From a bacterium (GTDB lineage: Bacteria > AUK180): a stretch of DNA of 54,018 nt. Below the pieces are notes generated by a model. The model was not told where the DNA came from. It made no database searches and saw only the letters and a list, made by a program, of their open reading frames with translations. The number at the start of each line of letters is the position of its first letter. Position 1 is the first letter of the stretch. Position numbers and translations under genes: made by a program. The DNA lies in assembly GCA_023133295.1 (NCBI GenBank), contig JAGLWT010000082.1:1-54018 (forward strand). Direction: 5' to 3'. This document shows positions 52,301 to 54,018 of this stretch, piece after piece.

Positions 52301-54018
52301 CATTAATAATGAGTTGACGATCTCCGATAGCGGCAATCATCAGCGTGAAATGAAGTATGATGTTCTGGGAAACTTAATCAGGGTAGTTGAGCATAATGAT
52401 GACGGCGATTATATTTCCAATTACGAATATGACAAGTACAGGGGACTGCTAAAGAAGATCATTGATTCGAGAGGGAATGAAACTACATTTTCCTATGACT
52501 GGGCAGGTCGGCTTACGGCGACTTCCAACCCCGATGAAGGGATGCGGGAGTTTCTGGCATACGACGAGATGAATAATCTGCTCAGCAAAAAGGACGGAAA
52601 CGGCAATATTATAAATTATGAATACGATGAGCTTAACAGATTAACGAAGATCATGTATCCCGACAATTCTTCAGTCGGTTATAATTACAATGACGCACTG
52701 GGTCAGGCGGAAGCCAATCTACAGGATGTGACAACATCGGATCATCTCGGAAATCCGGTCACGAAGTATTCATATATCTACGATGTCAGGGACAGGATCA
52801 TTGAGCGTAATGACCTGTACAATATTTGTGGAAAGAGCTTCAATTCAAGAAATCTGTTCTCATATACCGAAGAAGATTCGGTAAAAGAATATAAACTCTT
52901 CTATGATGTCGATCTGGTGGAGAATGTCGCATACGATTATTCGAAATATACCGGACAGATCGTCGGAGTAAGGGATCTTAAGAACGATCGGCTATTAAGC
53001 GAATATAAATACAATGAATCGGGAAATATTTCAAGTATAGACTATCATCTCGCGGCAAGCAGCCTGACAAAAGAGTATTCATATGACAATATGATGAGGC
53101 CGGCCAATATCAAGGTCTTTGCGCCTGAAACGAATACTACATTTCTTGACCATAGCTATAATTATGATTCCGTGGGAAATAGAACATCCTTAGTCGATAC
53201 GGACGGCCTGCAGACTGCATATGAATATGACAAGCTGGGGCGGCTCACCGGTGTCTCAGGCCCTCTATACGATGACGGTGATGGTATCGGCAACACATAT
53301 TCATATGATTCGGCTGGTAATCGTCTCGCATGGAAAAGCAAATACAAAAATCTTTCGTATGAAGTGGAAGCGGATTCCAACAGATTGAAGAAGCAGATCA
53401 TTGGCGCCAAAAGAAATATCGCATATGGATACGACCAGAACGGAAATATGACGGAAAAGGAGCATTTCAATAATGATGACCTTGTCGAGAAAAACATACT
53501 GTCATGGGACTATGAGAATCGCCTGACCGAATACACCGCCATCAATATCTGGCAGATGCGTACAGCGGCGGACTTCGCGAATGAAGACGCTTTCTCAAAG
53601 CGGGTAAGATTCAAGTATGACGGCAGCGGCATGCGGATCGCAACACTCACCGACGCGGAGAAAACACTTGACTCCGCGGAGGATATTGAGGTATACTTCT
53701 ATATGCTGGGACAGGTGATCGCGAAGGTGGACGGGAATACGCAGAAATTGAAGGAGTCGTATGTATACGGAAACGGAGAACGCATCCTTACTAGACGCTA
53801 TGGATATGATGAGCAGGGGGCGATGAGCACAACAGAAGAATACAATTTCACGGACATCCAGGGATCCCTTGTGATGACTGCTGATGCATTAACCGGAGCG
53901 GTGACATCAAGAACCAAATATGATCCGTATGGAAACCTTCTCTGGGCCAACATCCAACATCAATCATCCAACATCTCCGAAGACCGCTATTCCTATACCG
54001 GAAAGGAAATGAATGCAG
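49368..54018 (+). CDS. Secreted Rhs/YD-repeat protein, partial at 3' end
   Basis: The open frame runs from the ATG at 49368 to the window end without a stop (1550 codons visible). It has a Sec signal peptide (MRRIIMLIFIVLICTHAYS). The start of the mature part (ELVSTGGEVNLFSGDLNV) and GWNLG near residue 86 match the N-terminal shell region of Rhs/SpvB-type proteins. YD repeats run from about residue 770, for example YKYDRYDRLLAIF and YGYDQNGNMTEK. The end shows the Rhs core (FTDIQGSLVMTADA, KYDPYGNLLW, RYSYTGKEMN), so the window stops just before the core motif that precedes a polymorphic C-terminal toxin tip. That tip and any immunity gene are not visible. Confidence 0.92.
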   Translation, partial: MRRIIMLIFIVLICTHAYSNAPSIHNPAELVSTGGEVNLFSGDLNVNLPLMSIPAIGGNLNVNLFYNSNVSHYLSHPDEIGVAGIGWNLGQSYIVVENSVSLKSLTQVADAEGSPLPYDEDFIDYLNDIDYGDLIMVLPNGSSLEIDYVISNVTRHREETDWGVKYVYYPQGNYHFVSDTNGWEMERVSYELASSPYDQTVLSYIDPETGAIETDVRLGDKITPGADAWKKGCAFIIKDKGGNTYEFKHPRMYTTIYTDTWTIYGNRYRWDLTKVTDRYDYSTEYSYWDANDYYEYPVKYSKGAIPVVPDDDGTGNEKVAFSLRAYYTRESYLVNIQRGTASVSFEYSDKPDPVIDVSDHSEIHFYETKRLSKVISSIAGTIALNYSGNYLQNIFKFAKSEEYVFTNENQKMNAIIGDGKHSIRQGVISNKTPWWEDGTHPMPPPKPDPAPKEVFKTNVLNTAFGYGPLGKLTEITFPTGGQKLIAYHSSPFDSDNYGKVGQITIDQQKWNYSFKKRSKVIEGSGTRIWIGYRVTEEILPNGTKNVYLVADRAKFENTDYFYNINTDILNDVIDNGELLDYYSPPSHWNGRGFHLKGVILRKKFYSDTNTLGPLNVNLNSYIINRFDFAAGSYAFRKRIRKAIAINNNKKTEISYMYSDYRFPFEPTKIYESTYDGNGLVTHLIKLLILHPDYDDFAVLSTSRLYKNFEVSHNLLAFERYYEHDQYGQAWKSEIYDSQDGTETKEFSATYYKDRKITETSPNSVVTNYEYGDNNEGKFLTKITGPLGSTEFTYKGDGKLAGKIDYKGRVTQYKYDRYDRLLAIFLPHDEIDTNLDGTISVGDPSAVYAYQLKGEYEITWMDDGSVIGKGLFTENKTFQMMRHTISRTETDAETEYIQTIINYDDFGREVNREREDEDGKVFTFTDYNEYGKPVWKTLPVKENASIEGKKIFYEYNDPYLRLTKTTYPDNNYVMRAYDDINNELTISDSGNHQREMKYDVLGNLIRVVEHNDDGDYISNYEYDKYRGLLKKIIDSRGNETTFSYDWAGRLTATSNPDEGMREFLAYDEMNNLLSKKDGNGNIINYEYDELNRLTKIMYPDNSSVGYNYNDALGQAEANLQDVTTSDHLGNPVTKYSYIYDVRDRIIERNDLYNICGKSFNSRNLFSYTEEDSVKEYKLFYDVDLVENVAYDYSKYTGQIVGVRDLKNDRLLSEYKYNESGNISSIDYHLAASSLTKEYSYDNMMRPANIKVFAPETNTTFLDHSYNYDSVGNRTSLVDTDGLQTAYEYDKLGRLTGVSGPLYDDGDGIGNTYSYDSAGNRLAWKSKYKNLSYEVEADSNRLKKQIIGAKRNIAYGYDQNGNMTEKEHFNNDDLVEKNILSWDYENRLTEYTAINIWQMRTAADFANEDAFSKRVRFKYDGSGMRIATLTDAEKTLDSAEDIEVYFYMLGQVIAKVDGNTQKLKESYVYGNGERILTRRYGYDEQGAMSTTEEYNFTDIQGSLVMTADALTGAVTSRTKYDPYGNLLWANIQHQSSNISEDRYSYTGKEMNA

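Noticed and set aside
51660..54018. Possible CRISPR-like or DNA tandem repeats in the 3' region
   Set aside because: The periodicity is at protein level (YD repeats of Rhs). The DNA units vary in length and sequence and have no fixed spacer structure.

Overview
The window is gene-dense chromosomal DNA (roughly mid-40s % GC by eye) from a diderm, Gram-negative-type bacterium. The evidence is an LptD-like outer-membrane assembly protein, GmhA (heptose synthesis), an N-terminal outer-membrane-barrel-like protein, several lipoproteins and a SPOR protein. I could not place it in a named phylum. The order ffs-dnaX-ybaB-recR is the one familiar from Bacillus, the SecA carries a Cys-rich insertion of a kind I associate with some PVC-type bacteria, and many proteins have no recognisable family. 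An uncultured candidate lineage is plausible but is inference.

Layout. (1) 313-13432, plus strand: ten tightly packed genes: secreted protein, class II fructose-bisphosphate aldolase, LysM protein, small membrane protein, DprA, topoisomerase I, SecA, a nucleotidyltransferase/phosphomannomutase fusion, SPOR protein and M20 peptidase. (2) 13431-14428: a single-gene Y1 (REP-associated type) transposase unit bounded by perfect 26-bp inverted repeats. (3) 14463-22774: lipoprotein, SRP RNA, DnaX, YbaB, RecR, a barrel/TPR protein, an RsbU-like PP2C phosphatase, a STAS protein, a sugar-nucleotide epimerase and GmhA. (4) 22817-24205: DUF4013-type membrane protein, lipoprotein, tRNA-Pro(UGG), tRNA-Arg(UCG). 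(5) 24206-24748: non-coding DNA with imperfect direct repeats and one copy of a dispersed 38-bp repeat. (6) 24749-35409, minus strand: a ten-gene run: GH57 glucan enzyme, ABC ATPase, ABC-2 permease, His-rich membrane protein, TPR protein, M18 aminopeptidase, GspE/PilB ATPase, lipoprotein, a small DUF5683-like membrane protein, and a fusion of an Mre11/SbcD-type phosphoesterase to a Cho/UvrC-type GIY-YIG module. (7) 35524-43174, plus: LptD-like protein, dCMP deaminase, propeller lipoprotein, polytopic membrane protein, nitroreductase, DUF364 protein. (8) 43165-44631, minus: a PLP-dependent TrpB-like enzyme. (9) 44632-44985: non-coding, with the second copy of the 38-bp repeat and a 7-bp tandem repeat. 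(10) 44986-54018, plus: a 1459-residue secreted propeller/Ig-like protein and an Rhs/YD-repeat protein cut by the window end.

The most interesting items are: the phosphoesterase-Cho nuclease fusion; a recurrent promoter architecture (TTGAAA-like, 17 bp, TATAAT-like) whose -10 box lies only 5-6 nt from the ATG at five genes, implying leaderless mRNAs in a genome that also uses strong Shine-Dalgarno sites; an apparent ATT start codon at 27216; the Cys-rich insertion in SecA; and the dispersed 38-bp repeat. No CRISPR array, prophage or complete defence system was seen.
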